A program made the translations under genes and the position numbers. From the NCBI RefSeq assembly GCF_000429585.1, contig NZ_AUCD01000014.1, forward strand, positions 1 to 35,528: 35,528 nt of DNA, in the 5' to 3' direction. The notes below the pieces were generated by a model, which made no database searches, was not told where the DNA came from, and was given only the letters and a program-made list of their open reading frames with translations. The DNA comes from Atopococcus tabaci DSM 17538. GTDB lineage: Bacteria > Bacillota > Bacilli > Lactobacillales > Carnobacteriaceae_A. Positions 8,327 through 16,399 of this stretch are shown in pieces (the stretch's first letter is position 1; each line of letters starts with the position of its first letter).

Positions 8327-8560
8327 TGAACAACCTTCTCAATGTACCTATTTGAAATAGAGTGCCGTTATTTCTTTTGAGAAGCCGCCTCAAAAAAAGA
8401 GATAACTGAAGGCAGGGGACAGTATTTCGTGTGAGAACGCGTCTCAGAGCAAATAATCCATGATTGGCTCAAATAAGTCTCTTGAGAACCCTTCTCGAAG
8501 GAACTATCTTATAAAGTTGGAATGTATTTCGTTTGAGCAAAGAGTGTACAACTAAAAGCA
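8327..8560. repeat. Five degenerate units with 51-54-nt period, each headed by a small palindrome
   Basis: Palindrome-like cores start at 8327 (TGAACAACCTTCTCA), 8378 (TGAGAAGCCGCCTCA), 8432 (TGAGAACGCGTCTCA), 8483 (TGAGAACCCTTCTCG) and 8534 (TGAGCAAAGAG, decayed). The intervals are 51, 54, 51 and 51 bases. Three of the four full units end in a variant of GTATTTCGTT before the next core. The array fills the gap between the GH4 terminator and the end of the P-type ATPase gene. The spacers are not conserved enough for CRISPR, and no coding frame runs through it. Confidence 0.6.
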
Positions 8561-8630
8561 CCAGAACCACCAGACAGCTTACTCGGATGCGTCTTCTTCA
8601 GTCGAACTGTATTCCAGAAGCAAGATTGGA

Positions 8631-11270
8631 TTAACCTTCTTTGGACGGCAACACGAGTTTGCCAATTTCCATGATGATCACAGAAGCAAGGGCCAATCCA
8701 GCAGCGATACCCCATTGAGTCAGTCCGAATTCAGCAGGAATGTTGAAGATTGGACGAATCGCAGGAACCATTGTCATTGCGTACAATCCCATACAGAAGA
8801 TGAACGCGTAGATGACGTATTTGTTTGCGAAGAAACCGGCTTGAACAGCGGTTTGTGAATTGGAACGAGCCGGGAACACTTGAAGTGTCCGAGCCAAAAT
8901 CAAGGTAGTGAACGCCATGGCGATACTCATGTCTGCAGAGTATTGCAAACCGATCGCTTGGGAAATGATGACGGCGATACCAATCAAAGCACCTCTGAAT
9001 ACAACAGAAGAAAGGGTGCCGCCTGCGAAGATCCCTTCATTTGGATCACGCGGGGATTGCTTCATGATGTTCGGTTCGCTTGGTTCCATACCAAGTGCAA
9101 TAGCCGGTACGGAGTCGTTTACCAAGTTGATGAACAACAACTGCAACGCAGTGAACGGGGAAACCCAGTTCAAAAGCAACGCAGCGATGATGGCAATAAC
9201 CGCACCCAAGTTTCCGGAGAACAAATACGCAATGGCTTTTTTGATGTTGTTGTAAACGTTACGTCCAACAGACACGGCACTGACAATGGAGACGAAGTTG
9301 TCGTCCGTCAAAACCATGGCAGCAGAGTCTTTTGCAACGTCTGTTCCGCTTCCCATCGCGATTCCGATGTCGGCTTGTTTCAATGCTGGTGCATCGTTGA
9401 CGCCGTCACCTGTCATAGCAGAAACCTTGCCTTTTTTCTGCCAAGCGTCGACAATCCGGATTTTGTTTTCCGGTGACACACGTGCGTAGACAGAAATTTT
9501 CTCAAGGTCTTTGTGCAATTCTTCGTCAGACAGGGCGTCCAACTCTTGTCCGGTCAATGCCATGTCGCCTTCTTTATAGATGTTCAAGTCTCTGGCGATG
9601 GCACGAGCGGTTGTTTTATGGTCTCCAGTAATCATGACGGTCTTGATGCCGGCAGCTTCCGCTTCTTGAATGGCTGAGTAAACTTCTTCACGAGGCGGAT
9701 CGATCATCGCCATCAAACCGACGAATACCAAATCATTTTCATCTTCAAACGTTACTTCTTGGCCTTCAGCAATTGGTTTGTAAGCAAATGCCAACACACG
9801 GAGGGCACGGTCGGAGAAGCGTTCGTTCTGTTCTTGAAGTGCCTTCAAGTGCTCGTCCGTAAAGTCTTCCACTTGGCCGTTGATCAAGATTTTTGAGGAG
9901 CGGCCAAAGACGATATCAGGTCCACCTTTTGTAAGAAGAACGGATTCTCCGTCAAGGTTGTGGACAGTGGACATCAACTTACGGTCGGAGTCGAAAGGCA
10001 ATTCACCTAAACGAGGGTAAGTTTTACGAACATCCTCGTAAGGTTGGTTCATTTTATTGCTGTAAGCCACCATCGCCACTTCTGTCGGGTCACCGATGGA
10101 GTGGCCGTCTTCGTTGATGCTGGAGTCATTGGCCAATACAGCAATCTGCATCAAACGTTTTTCATCAAAAGACCAAGTCTCCGGCTGGTCGTTGAAGTCT
10201 CCGGTTTGGCCGTTTGGCAGGAAGTAGTCGACAATTGTCATTTTGTTTTGCGTCAATGTTCCAGTTTTGTCGGTACAAATGATGCTGGTGGATCCCAACG
10301 TTTCCACTGCCGGGAGTTTGCGGATAATCGCATGTTTTTTCGCCATTTTGCTTGTTCCGACGGATAAAACGATGGTGACGATGGACTGCAAAGCTTCAGG
10401 AATCGCCGCAACTGCTACAGCAACCGCGAACATGAAGGCGTCCAACAACTGTGTTTGGACTGCTTGAGATTCTCCAAACAGAATACGTACAGCTTGAATT
10501 CCGAAAATCAACACAGAGAGAAGCAAGATGAAGACTCCCAATTTTTTACTGAAGTCTTCTAATTTACGTTGCAACGGGGTTTGTTTTGCACCTGCGCTGT
10601 GAATCAGGTCCGCAACTTTACCCATTTCAGTGTCGTTTCCAGTAGCTGTAACGACAAACTCACCGCGGCCGTAAGTGACCAGTGTTCCGCTGAACACCAT
10701 GTTGGTCCGGTCACCTAAAGGAACCTCTTGCACTAATTGGTCAGGATTTTTTTGAGTTGGAACGGATTCCCCAGTCAACATGCCTTCTTCAATTTGCAAG
10801 GATCCGGTGTCCAACAAACGTCCGTCTGCAGGAACATAATCGCCTGCTTCTAATACAACGATGTCTCCGACAACCACTTCTTTCGCAGGAATGGTCACTG
10901 TTTTGCCATCCCGGATAACTTTGGCGGCAGGAGCGGATAAGTTTCGTAATGAATTCAATGAATCTTCTGCTTTTTTGGTTTGGACCACACTCAAAATGGA
11001 GTTGATGATCAACACTGCAAAGATGATCACTGATTCAACGACTTCGCCCAAGAACAGCTGGACGAGTGCTACGATAAGTAACACAATCACCATTGGATCT
11101 TTGAATGATTCGATAAACAATTGAAGAGTCGATGCCGATTCACCTTGCTCGATTTCATTTAAGCCATCGCGTTCAAGTCTACGTTGAACTTCTTGCTGCT
11201 TGAGACCCTCACGATACGTTTGATACTCTTGAATAATTTGAGGAATAGACTTCTGATATACTTCCAACAC
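8631..11270 (-). CDS. P-type cation-transporting ATPase (Ca2+/Mn2+ exporter type)
   Basis: An 879-residue P2A-type membrane pump. Landmarks are TGES in the actuator domain (166-169), phosphorylation motif CTDKTGTLTQNKM with Asp334, TGDGVND hinge, and about ten membrane segments. In helix M4 the usual PEGLP reads PEALQ (291-295). In M6 NLVND keeps the Asn and Asp cation ligands. The family exports Ca2+, Mn2+ or both. The upstream Mn-type riboswitch suggests manganese detoxification here. The start is GTG at 11270 or the next codon TTG at 11267; AAGGAAG spacing slightly favours the latter. Monocistronic. Confidence 0.92.
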   Translation of the reverse strand: MLEVYQKSIPQIIQEYQTYREGLKQQEVQRRLERDGLNEIEQGESASTLQLFIESFKDPMVIVLLIVALVQLFLGEVVESVIIFAVLIINSILSVVQTKKAEDSLNSLRNLSAPAAKVIRDGKTVTIPAKEVVVGDIVVLEAGDYVPADGRLLDTGSLQIEEGMLTGESVPTQKNPDQLVQEVPLGDRTNMVFSGTLVTYGRGEFVVTATGNDTEMGKVADLIHSAGAKQTPLQRKLEDFSKKLGVFILLLSVLIFGIQAVRILFGESQAVQTQLLDAFMFAVAVAVAAIPEALQSIVTIVLSVGTSKMAKKHAIIRKLPAVETLGSTSIICTDKTGTLTQNKMTIVDYFLPNGQTGDFNDQPETWSFDEKRLMQIAVLANDSSINEDGHSIGDPTEVAMVAYSNKMNQPYEDVRKTYPRLGELPFDSDRKLMSTVHNLDGESVLLTKGGPDIVFGRSSKILINGQVEDFTDEHLKALQEQNERFSDRALRVLAFAYKPIAEGQEVTFEDENDLVFVGLMAMIDPPREEVYSAIQEAEAAGIKTVMITGDHKTTARAIARDLNIYKEGDMALTGQELDALSDEELHKDLEKISVYARVSPENKIRIVDAWQKKGKVSAMTGDGVNDAPALKQADIGIAMGSGTDVAKDSAAMVLTDDNFVSIVSAVSVGRNVYNNIKKAIAYLFSGNLGAVIAIIAALLLNWVSPFTALQLLFINLVNDSVPAIALGMEPSEPNIMKQSPRDPNEGIFAGGTLSSVVFRGALIGIAVIISQAIGLQYSADMSIAMAFTTLILARTLQVFPARSNSQTAVQAGFFANKYVIYAFIFCMGLYAMTMVPAIRPIFNIPAEFGLTQWGIAAGLALASVIIMEIGKLVLPSKEG

Positions 11271-11302
11271 AAACTTCCTTTCTTTTATAAGAAATTACTT
11301 CC

Positions 11303-11326
11303 AAAAACGCCACATGACATGGCGTT
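11303..11326 (-). terminator. Second terminator-like hairpin in the ATPase leader
   Basis: On the minus strand AACGCCA pairs with TGGCGTT around seven bases and is followed by T's. It lies 33 bases before the GTG start, downstream of the riboswitch terminator, and could be an additional attenuation point. Confidence 0.45.
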
Positions 11327-11423
11327 GACCAGAATCTTAGAAACCACATTTCCTAAGCTTCCAGGACCAATTGTGCCACGCTCCTTTCCTTTCTGCGTTG
11401 CGTGCATGGAGGAAGGAACCCTC

Positions 11424-11558
11424 AAAAAAAGAGACTTATACGCCTGTTGTTTGTTAACAGTCGCATAAGTCTCACTAATTAAGACAGTACCAGTAGCAAA
11501 TGAAAACTACAGAATTGGTGATACTGTCACACGAAGGTGCAAGTTACTCCCTCTATGC
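11424..11558 (-). ncRNA. yybP-ykoY-like manganese riboswitch with overlapping terminator
   Basis: The leader starts with GCATAGAGGGAGTAAC, like the 5' conserved GGGGAGUA of this class. GCATA.AG (11558-11551) pairs with CTTATGC (11469-11463) to close the aptamer (P1), and GACAGTATC (11528-11520) pairs with GGTACTGTC (11491-11483). The 3' side GAGACTTATGC is shared with a terminator, GAGACTTAT..CTGTT pairing with AACAG..ATAAGTCTC plus seven T's (11473-11424). The folds are mutually exclusive: ligand-stabilised P1 would block the terminator, an ON switch, as known for Mn2+ sensors of this class. The assignment comes from recognised motifs and hand pairing, not a covariance search. Confidence 0.75.
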
Positions 11559-11581
11559 TCGCTATTCAATTGACAAGATTT

Positions 11582-11610
11582 ATTCTACAAGGGATTTTTT
11601 GAAAATACAA
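11582..11610 (-). promoter_or_regulatory. Promoter of the riboswitch-ATPase transcript
   Basis: On the minus strand TTGTAT (11610-11605), a 17-base spacer and TAGAAT (11587-11582). Transcription would start about 15 bases before the aptamer. Confidence 0.65.
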
Positions 11611-11641
11611 GCAAAAATTATCAATAATAGATAAAAAAATA

Positions 11642-11679
11642 AGAAAACGCTTGCAATACTCAATGTTTAAATGTAAAAT
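11642..11679 (+). promoter_or_regulatory. cre box overlapping the promoter of the beta-glucoside operon
   Basis: AGAAAACGCTTGCA (11642-11655) matches the CcpA site consensus TGWAANCGNTNNCA at 13 of 14 positions. It overlaps TTGCAA (-35, 11651-11656), which is followed after 17 bases by TAAAAT (-10, 11674-11679). CcpA bound here would exclude RNA polymerase, so the operon should be catabolite-repressed. Confidence 0.8.
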
Positions 11680-11719
11680 CATTGTAAATAAAAGACTATA
11701 CATTTAACAGGAGGGCATT

Positions 11720-13114
11720 ATGAAGTACACATTTCCAGAAACATTTTGGTGGGGATCGGCAACAAGCGGGCCTCAGACAGAAGGCGTTTTTGAAGGGGAC
11801 GGAAAAGGCGACAGCATTTGGGATTATTGGTACAAGAAGGAGCCGGAACGCTTTTTCAATGGAGTAGGACCAGAAAAGGCTTCTTATGTTTATAAAACAT
11901 ACAAAGAAGACATCCAATTGATGAAAGAAACGGGACACAACTCCTACCGTACATCCATCCAATGGAGTCGGTTGATTCCGGAAGGCACAGGAGAAGTGAA
12001 TCCGGAAGCAGTCAAATTTTACAATTCCTACATTGATGAATTGATTGCAAACGGCATCGAGCCTTTTATCAACTTGTATCACTTTGATATGCCGATGGCG
12101 TTGCAGGAGAAAGGGGGATGGGAAAACAGAGAAACCGTCGAAGCATATGTTGCTTATGCTGAGAAGTGTTTTGAATTGTTTGGTGACCGGGTGAAGAAAT
12201 GGTTTACCCACAATGAGCCCATTGTGCCGGTGGAGGGAGGATATTTGTACCAGTTCCATTATCCGCTGGAAGTAAACATGAAAAAGGCCGTTCAAGTAGC
12301 GTACCATGAAGCTTTGGCCAGTGCTTTGGCTATCCAAAAATATCGGGAAATGGGACAGGATGGAGAGATTGGCATCATTGTGAACTTGACTCCGAGCTAC
12401 CCGCGTGATGAAAACAATCCTGAAGATGTAAAAGCGGCCCGTATAGCAGACTTATTCTTCAACCGTTCATTCTTGGATCCGGCTATCAAAGGAGAATATC
12501 CGCAAGAATTGGTTGAGCTGCTTCGCGAAATCGATCACTTGCCGGATGTACAACCTGGTGACAAGGACATCATCAAAGAGAATACGGTCGACTTACTCGG
12601 TGTCAACTATTATCAACCGCGGCGCATCAAAGCGAAAGAATCAACGGAAAAATTGGCCGAGGGTCCGATGCCAGATGATTATTTTGATAACTACGACATG
12701 CCGGGGAAAAAGATGAATCCTTACCGCGGATGGGAGATTTACGAAAAAGGCATATACGATCTGCTGATCAATCTGCGGGACAACTACAGCAACATTCCTT
12801 GCTTCATCTCGGAAAACGGGATGGGTGTGGAAGGCGAAGAACGCTACATCAATGAAGAAGGCGTCATTGAAGACGACTATCGGATTGACTTCATCAAAGG
12901 GCATTTGAAATATGTCCACCAAGCGCTTGAAGAAGGCGTGAACGTCAAAGGCTATCATATGTGGACGTGTATGGACAACTGGTCTTGGACCAATGCCTAT
13001 AAAAACCGTTACGGATTCATATCGGTCGATTTGGAAAACGAAGGAAAACGTACAATCAAGAAAAGCGGCCGTTGGTTCAAAGAGATGACCGCAGCAAATG
13101 GATTTGAGGACTAA
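11720..13114 (+). CDS. Glycoside hydrolase family 1, probable 6-phospho-beta-glucosidase
   Basis: A 464-residue family-1 enzyme expected to hydrolyse phosphorylated beta-glucosides in the cytoplasm. FPETFWWGSATS is the N-terminal signature, WFTHNEP carries the acid/base Glu (about residue 169) and CFISENGMG the nucleophile Glu. Ser in DNWSWTNAYKNRYGF occupies the place where non-phospho beta-glucosidases have Glu, which favours a 6-phospho substrate. The Lys that normally sits two residues before the Tyr is Asn here, with Lys one position earlier. It is first in an operon with a lactose/cellobiose-type PTS IIC gene 26 bases downstream. GGAGGGC precedes the ATG. Confidence 0.88.
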   Translation: MKYTFPETFWWGSATSGPQTEGVFEGDGKGDSIWDYWYKKEPERFFNGVGPEKASYVYKTYKEDIQLMKETGHNSYRTSIQWSRLIPEGTGEVNPEAVKFYNSYIDELIANGIEPFINLYHFDMPMALQEKGGWENRETVEAYVAYAEKCFELFGDRVKKWFTHNEPIVPVEGGYLYQFHYPLEVNMKKAVQVAYHEALASALAIQKYREMGQDGEIGIIVNLTPSYPRDENNPEDVKAARIADLFFNRSFLDPAIKGEYPQELVELLREIDHLPDVQPGDKDIIKENTVDLLGVNYYQPRRIKAKESTEKLAEGPMPDDYFDNYDMPGKKMNPYRGWEIYEKGIYDLLINLRDNYSNIPCFISENGMGVEGEERYINEEGVIEDDYRIDFIKGHLKYVHQALEEGVNVKGYHMWTCMDNWSWTNAYKNRYGFISVDLENEGKRTIKKSGRWFKEMTAANGFED

Positions 13115-13140
13115 TACAATAAAAGAAATGAGGAATAACG

Positions 13141-14442
13141 ATGAATACGTTCATTGACAAACTGAGCGAGAAACTCTTGCCTCTTGCCGCAAAACTCGGC
13201 GAAAACCGTTATTTGCTTGTGATTCGAGACGCATTTATGCTGGCTTTTCCACTAACGATGTTTGGTTCCATTATCGTTGTGTTGAACAACTTGCCATTTT
13301 TCAGTTCGGAACTTCAAGGGACATTGAACTCCCTGCTGGGGAACGGACAAAATGCTACCATGTCCATCCTGTCGCTGTTCGTCAGTTTTGGGATCGGATA
13401 CTACCTCAGCCGTTCGTATGATGTGGACCCGGTGTTCGGCGGCGCCATCGCCCTGTCTTCCTTTTTGATTTTGACGCCATTCTTCACTACGACAGAAGCG
13501 GGAGAAGAAGTCGGCGGCGTATTGACCACAGCGCGTCTGGGAGCGGAAGGGATGTTTGTTGCCATGATTGCCGCGTTCGTGGCTGCTGAAATTTATGTCC
13601 GCTTGACCAAGCGCGGGTTCACCATTAAAATGCCGGAACAAGTTCCGGCTGCGGTTTCTCGTTCTTTCTCGGCGATGATTCCTGCGATCATTACATTGGG
13701 CTTCTTTACCCTGCTCAACGCTTTGGTCACCACAGCGTTGAACACCAACATGCATGATTTGATCTTCACACTTGTTCAACGCCCGCTGCTGGCATTGGGA
13801 AGCGGCTTGCCTGCGACATTGGTTGCCTTGTTCTTCGTTCAGTTGCTTTGGTTCTTCGGTTTGCACGGGCAAATTATCGTCAACTCTGTAATGGACCCGA
13901 TCTGGAACACGTTGATGCTGGAAAACTTGGAAGCTTATGAAGCTGGAGAAGCGCTGCCAAACATCATCACCAAACCGTTTATCGAAATTTACACTGTCGG
14001 TATGGGTGGCTCAGGCATGACGTTGATGGTTGTCATCATGATGGCGTTTGTGATGAAGAGCCGGCAGTTGAAAGACGTCGGCAGACTGGCGGTGGCTCCG
14101 GGACTGTTTAATGTCAACGAACCGGTCATCTTTGGATTGCCGATTGTGTTGAACGCCACTATTTTAATTCCATGGCTGTTGACTCCGTTAGTGGTCACAA
14201 CCTTTAACTACACCATGATGAACTTGGGTATCTTCCCAACGCCGACAGGGGTGGCCGTACCGTGGACAGTGCCGGTGTTCTTTAACGGGATGCTGGCCAC
14301 GAACTCCGTCATGGGGGGCGTTTTGCAGCTGATTGACCTTGCATTGATTGCCGGTATTTGGTTCCCGTTCCTGAAAGCACTGGACAAAGCGAACCTTCGT
14401 GATGATATCGCCACGTCCACAACGGATTCAGTAAACTCATAA
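13141..14442 (+). CDS. PTS lactose/cellobiose-family transporter subunit IIC
   Basis: Integral membrane permease component of a Lac-type phosphotransferase system. The 433-residue length is typical for CelB-like IIC. It has about ten hydrophobic segments and the family blocks LLWFFGLHGQIIVNSVMDPIW, and PGLFNVNEPVIFGLPIVLN, the substrate-site NEP loop. It is co-transcribed with the GH1 enzyme. The matching IIA and IIB proteins, needed to phosphorylate the sugar, are not in the window, so it must borrow them from another locus. Substrate is probably a beta-glucoside such as cellobiose. Confidence 0.93.
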   Translation: MNTFIDKLSEKLLPLAAKLGENRYLLVIRDAFMLAFPLTMFGSIIVVLNNLPFFSSELQGTLNSLLGNGQNATMSILSLFVSFGIGYYLSRSYDVDPVFGGAIALSSFLILTPFFTTTEAGEEVGGVLTTARLGAEGMFVAMIAAFVAAEIYVRLTKRGFTIKMPEQVPAAVSRSFSAMIPAIITLGFFTLLNALVTTALNTNMHDLIFTLVQRPLLALGSGLPATLVALFFVQLLWFFGLHGQIIVNSVMDPIWNTLMLENLEAYEAGEALPNIITKPFIEIYTVGMGGSGMTLMVVIMMAFVMKSRQLKDVGRLAVAPGLFNVNEPVIFGLPIVLNATILIPWLLTPLVVTTFNYTMMNLGIFPTPTGVAVPWTVPVFFNGMLATNSVMGGVLQLIDLALIAGIWFPFLKALDKANLRDDIATSTTDSVNS

Positions 14443-14464
14443 GAACATGACACCGCGTTGTAAT

Positions 14465-14499
14465 GAAAGAGCTTACTCGTCTGCCGGGTAAGCTCTTTC
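14465..14499 (+). terminator. Hairpin terminator of the beta-glucoside operon
   Basis: GAAAGAGCTTAC and GTAAGCTCTTTC form a 12-bp stem. The T-run is poor (TCTCAATC), so some read-through into the regulator gene is likely. Confidence 0.65.
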
Positions 14500-14571
14500 T
14501 CAATCAGTTGAAAAATCTGTATTTTTTAATTTTTTTGTTCTATACTGAATAGATGTGGGGGGAGAGGGGAT

Positions 14572-15288
14572 ATGGTGAAATACAAAGACATCGCAAATAA
14601 AGTCAGGGAACAAATCTATTCCGGAGAATACCCGGCAGATTCCATGATTCCCGATCAAAACAGTTTGGCAAAAGCGTTTGGCGTGAGTCGTATGACGGTC
14701 AAAAAAGCATTGGACATTCTGGCGATGGAAGGACTGATTTATCGGCAGCGGGGAGCAGGGACGTTTGTCATGAAAAACGCTCTGATGGCCGGCCGTGATT
14801 CTCTGGTGGATGAATACGAAGGACTGACGACTCAGATGAAAGGGCACAAACTGGTGTCCAAGGCAATTGAATTCGAAATCGGGTTTCCTTCTGAAAAAAT
14901 TCGAGAAAAACTGATGGTGGAAGAAAACAATCCCGTCTATAAAATAATCCGGCAACGGGTGGTCGACGAGGATTTACTGATTCTGGAACACACGTATATG
15001 CCGGCAGATTTGGTACCGGGATTAGCTAAAGAACATGTAGAATCGTCTATTTATGCATATGTCAAAGAAGAGCTGGGATTGAAGTTCGGCGGGGCATTTC
15101 GCCAGATTCATGCGGACAAGCCTGGTGAATACGATTATAAATATTTGGATTGCGGCGAACAGGATCCCGTATTGGAAGTAGAGCAAGTCATCTATTTGAA
15201 AGACGGAAGGCCGTTTGAATACTCCAGAAGCCGCAACCGCTATGACAAACGCAGTTACAATGTCATTGATGTCAAACAAGATAATTGA
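14572..15288 (+). CDS. GntR-family regulator with UTRA sensor domain
   Basis: A 238-residue HutC-type transcription factor. Residues about 5-72 are a winged helix, with DQNSLAKAFGVSRMTVKKALDIL as recognition region and GLIYRQRGAGTFV as the wing. Residues about 95-235 are the UTRA ligand domain, with the usual PVYKIIRQRVVDEDLLILEHTYMP and a C-terminal PFEYSRSRNRYDKRSYNV. It lies right after the GH1-IIC operon in the same direction, so a sugar-phosphate-responsive repressor of that operon is the natural inference. No shared operator was identified with confidence. GGGGAGAGGGGAT provides the ribosome site. Confidence 0.9.
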   Translation: MVKYKDIANKVREQIYSGEYPADSMIPDQNSLAKAFGVSRMTVKKALDILAMEGLIYRQRGAGTFVMKNALMAGRDSLVDEYEGLTTQMKGHKLVSKAIEFEIGFPSEKIREKLMVEENNPVYKIIRQRVVDEDLLILEHTYMPADLVPGLAKEHVESSIYAYVKEELGLKFGGAFRQIHADKPGEYDYKYLDCGEQDPVLEVEQVIYLKDGRPFEYSRSRNRYDKRSYNVIDVKQDN

Positions 15289-15307
15289 ATGTGCTAAAAC
15301 AGGCATC

Positions 15308-15333
15308 TGCTCTGCACGGCAGGGCATTTTTTT
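15308..15333 (+). terminator. Intrinsic terminator of the GntR gene
   Basis: TGCTCTG and CAGGGCA (one G-U pair) around CACGG, followed by seven T's. Confidence 0.75.
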
Positions 15334-15344
15334 AATTAAGGGCG

Positions 15345-15390
15345 AAAAAAAGAACGAGGGCGGAACAAAAGTTCCAGCCTCGTTCTTTTC
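15345..15390 (-). terminator. Terminator of exoA with GAGGCTGGAAC motif
   Basis: On the minus strand AGAACGAGG..GGAAC pairs with GTTCC..CCTCGTTCT and continues into T's. The arm GAGGCTGGAAC resembles the GAGGCTGGGACAAAAG element at 35182. Confidence 0.85.
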
Positions 15391-15408
15391 GTAGTTAATG
15401 GGAAGTGA

Positions 15409-16170
15409 TTAAATCGGTAAATCGATTTGAAGTTCCACCGGGCAATGGTCCGATCCCATAATGGAAGAATGGATGACTGCGTCCACCATATAAGGCTGCA
15501 GGCGGTCAGAGACGATAAAGTAGTCGATACGCCAGCCGGCATTGTTTTTTCGGGCATTGAACCGGTAATTCCACCATGTATAAGCGCCCTCTTTGTCGGA
15601 ATAGAAGTAACGGAACGTATCCGTGAATCCGTGGTCCAACAAACGAGTGAATTCCAAGCGTTCCTCATCGGAAAATCCAGCGCTGGTCCGGTTGCGGGAA
15701 GGGTTCTTCAAGTCAATTTCTTTGTGGGCAACGTTCAAATCACCGCAGAGAATGACGGGTTTTTCCGCATCCAACTGATTGATGTACGCCCGGAAGTCTT
15801 TTTCCCACTGGACCCGGTAATCCAACCGGTTCAATTCGCTTTGGGAATTGGGTGTGTAACAGGTGACAACATAAAAAGTTTCATATTCCAATGTAATCAC
15901 ACGGCCTTCCGTGTCGTGTTCCGGGATTCCTATTCCATACTTTACGGAAACCGGTCGGTGTTTGGTGAAAATCGCCGTTCCCGAATAGCCTTTACGTTCT
16001 GCATAATTCCAATAGTCATAGTACCCGGGCAAATCCAATTCAATCTGTCCTTCTTGCAGTTTCGTTTCTTGTACACAAAAGAAATCGGCATCTGATGCTG
16101 CAAAAAATTCCATGAATCCTTTTTTGACAATGGCTCTCAAGCCGTTCACATTCCATGAAACTAACTTCAT
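15409..16170 (-). CDS. exoA: Exodeoxyribonuclease III / AP endonuclease
   Basis: Cuts at abasic sites and removes 3'-blocking groups in base-excision repair, downstream of glycosylases such as Ung. The 253-residue product shows the EEP-fold blocks MKLVSWNVNGLRA (metal-site Asn), CVQETKLQEGQ (catalytic Glu), YSGTAIFTK, VILCGDLNVAHKEIDLKNP (Asp and Asn), AGFSDEER and the terminal GSDHCPVELQ (catalytic Asp-His). The frame is open eight codons upstream, but AAGGAGACTGAAGCG sets the start at 16170. Monocistronic. Confidence 0.96.
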   Translation of the reverse strand: MKLVSWNVNGLRAIVKKGFMEFFAASDADFFCVQETKLQEGQIELDLPGYYDYWNYAERKGYSGTAIFTKHRPVSVKYGIGIPEHDTEGRVITLEYETFYVVTCYTPNSQSELNRLDYRVQWEKDFRAYINQLDAEKPVILCGDLNVAHKEIDLKNPSRNRTSAGFSDEERLEFTRLLDHGFTDTFRYFYSDKEGAYTWWNYRFNARKNNAGWRIDYFIVSDRLQPYMVDAVIHSSIMGSDHCPVELQIDLPI

Positions 16171-16207
16171 CGCTTCAGTCTCCTTCTCAAACACTCTACT
16201 TGTTTCA

Positions 16208-16236
16208 ATGATATCGGATAGAATGAAAGAAGTAAA
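16208..16236 (-). promoter_or_regulatory. Promoter of exoA
   Basis: On the minus strand TTTACT (16236-16231), a 17-base spacer and TATCAT (16213-16208), about 38 bases before the start codon. Confidence 0.55.
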
Positions 16237-16363
16237 TTTTCTTTGTTTGTGAGAAAAATAATCACCTTTGTTTTAATATAAATGGGAAATTTGTTACACT
16301 GAGCCTATACATAGAAAAGAAAGCGGTTTGAAATTGAACAAATATTGAATGTTATGAAAAAAA

Positions 16364-16393
16364 TTGTTATATTCAAAGTTAGCGTGTTAAAAT
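16364..16393 (+). promoter_or_regulatory. Promoter of the murB leader
   Basis: TTGTTA (16364-16369), an 18-base spacer and TAAAAT (16388-16393), placing transcription start near 16400, almost 200 bases before the murB ATG. The region 16237-16363 is AT-rich and otherwise blank apart from a poor cre-like AGAAAGCGGTTTGA near 16319. Confidence 0.5.
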
Positions 16394-16399
16394 AATCTT

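Noticed and set aside
8327-8560. CRISPR array
   Set aside because: Repeat cores are short and degenerate, the spacers share sequence with each other, and no cas genes are present.
11184-11468. Plus-strand ORF of 94 codons over the riboswitch
   Set aside because: It runs antisense to the ATPase start and the structured leader and has no ribosome site.
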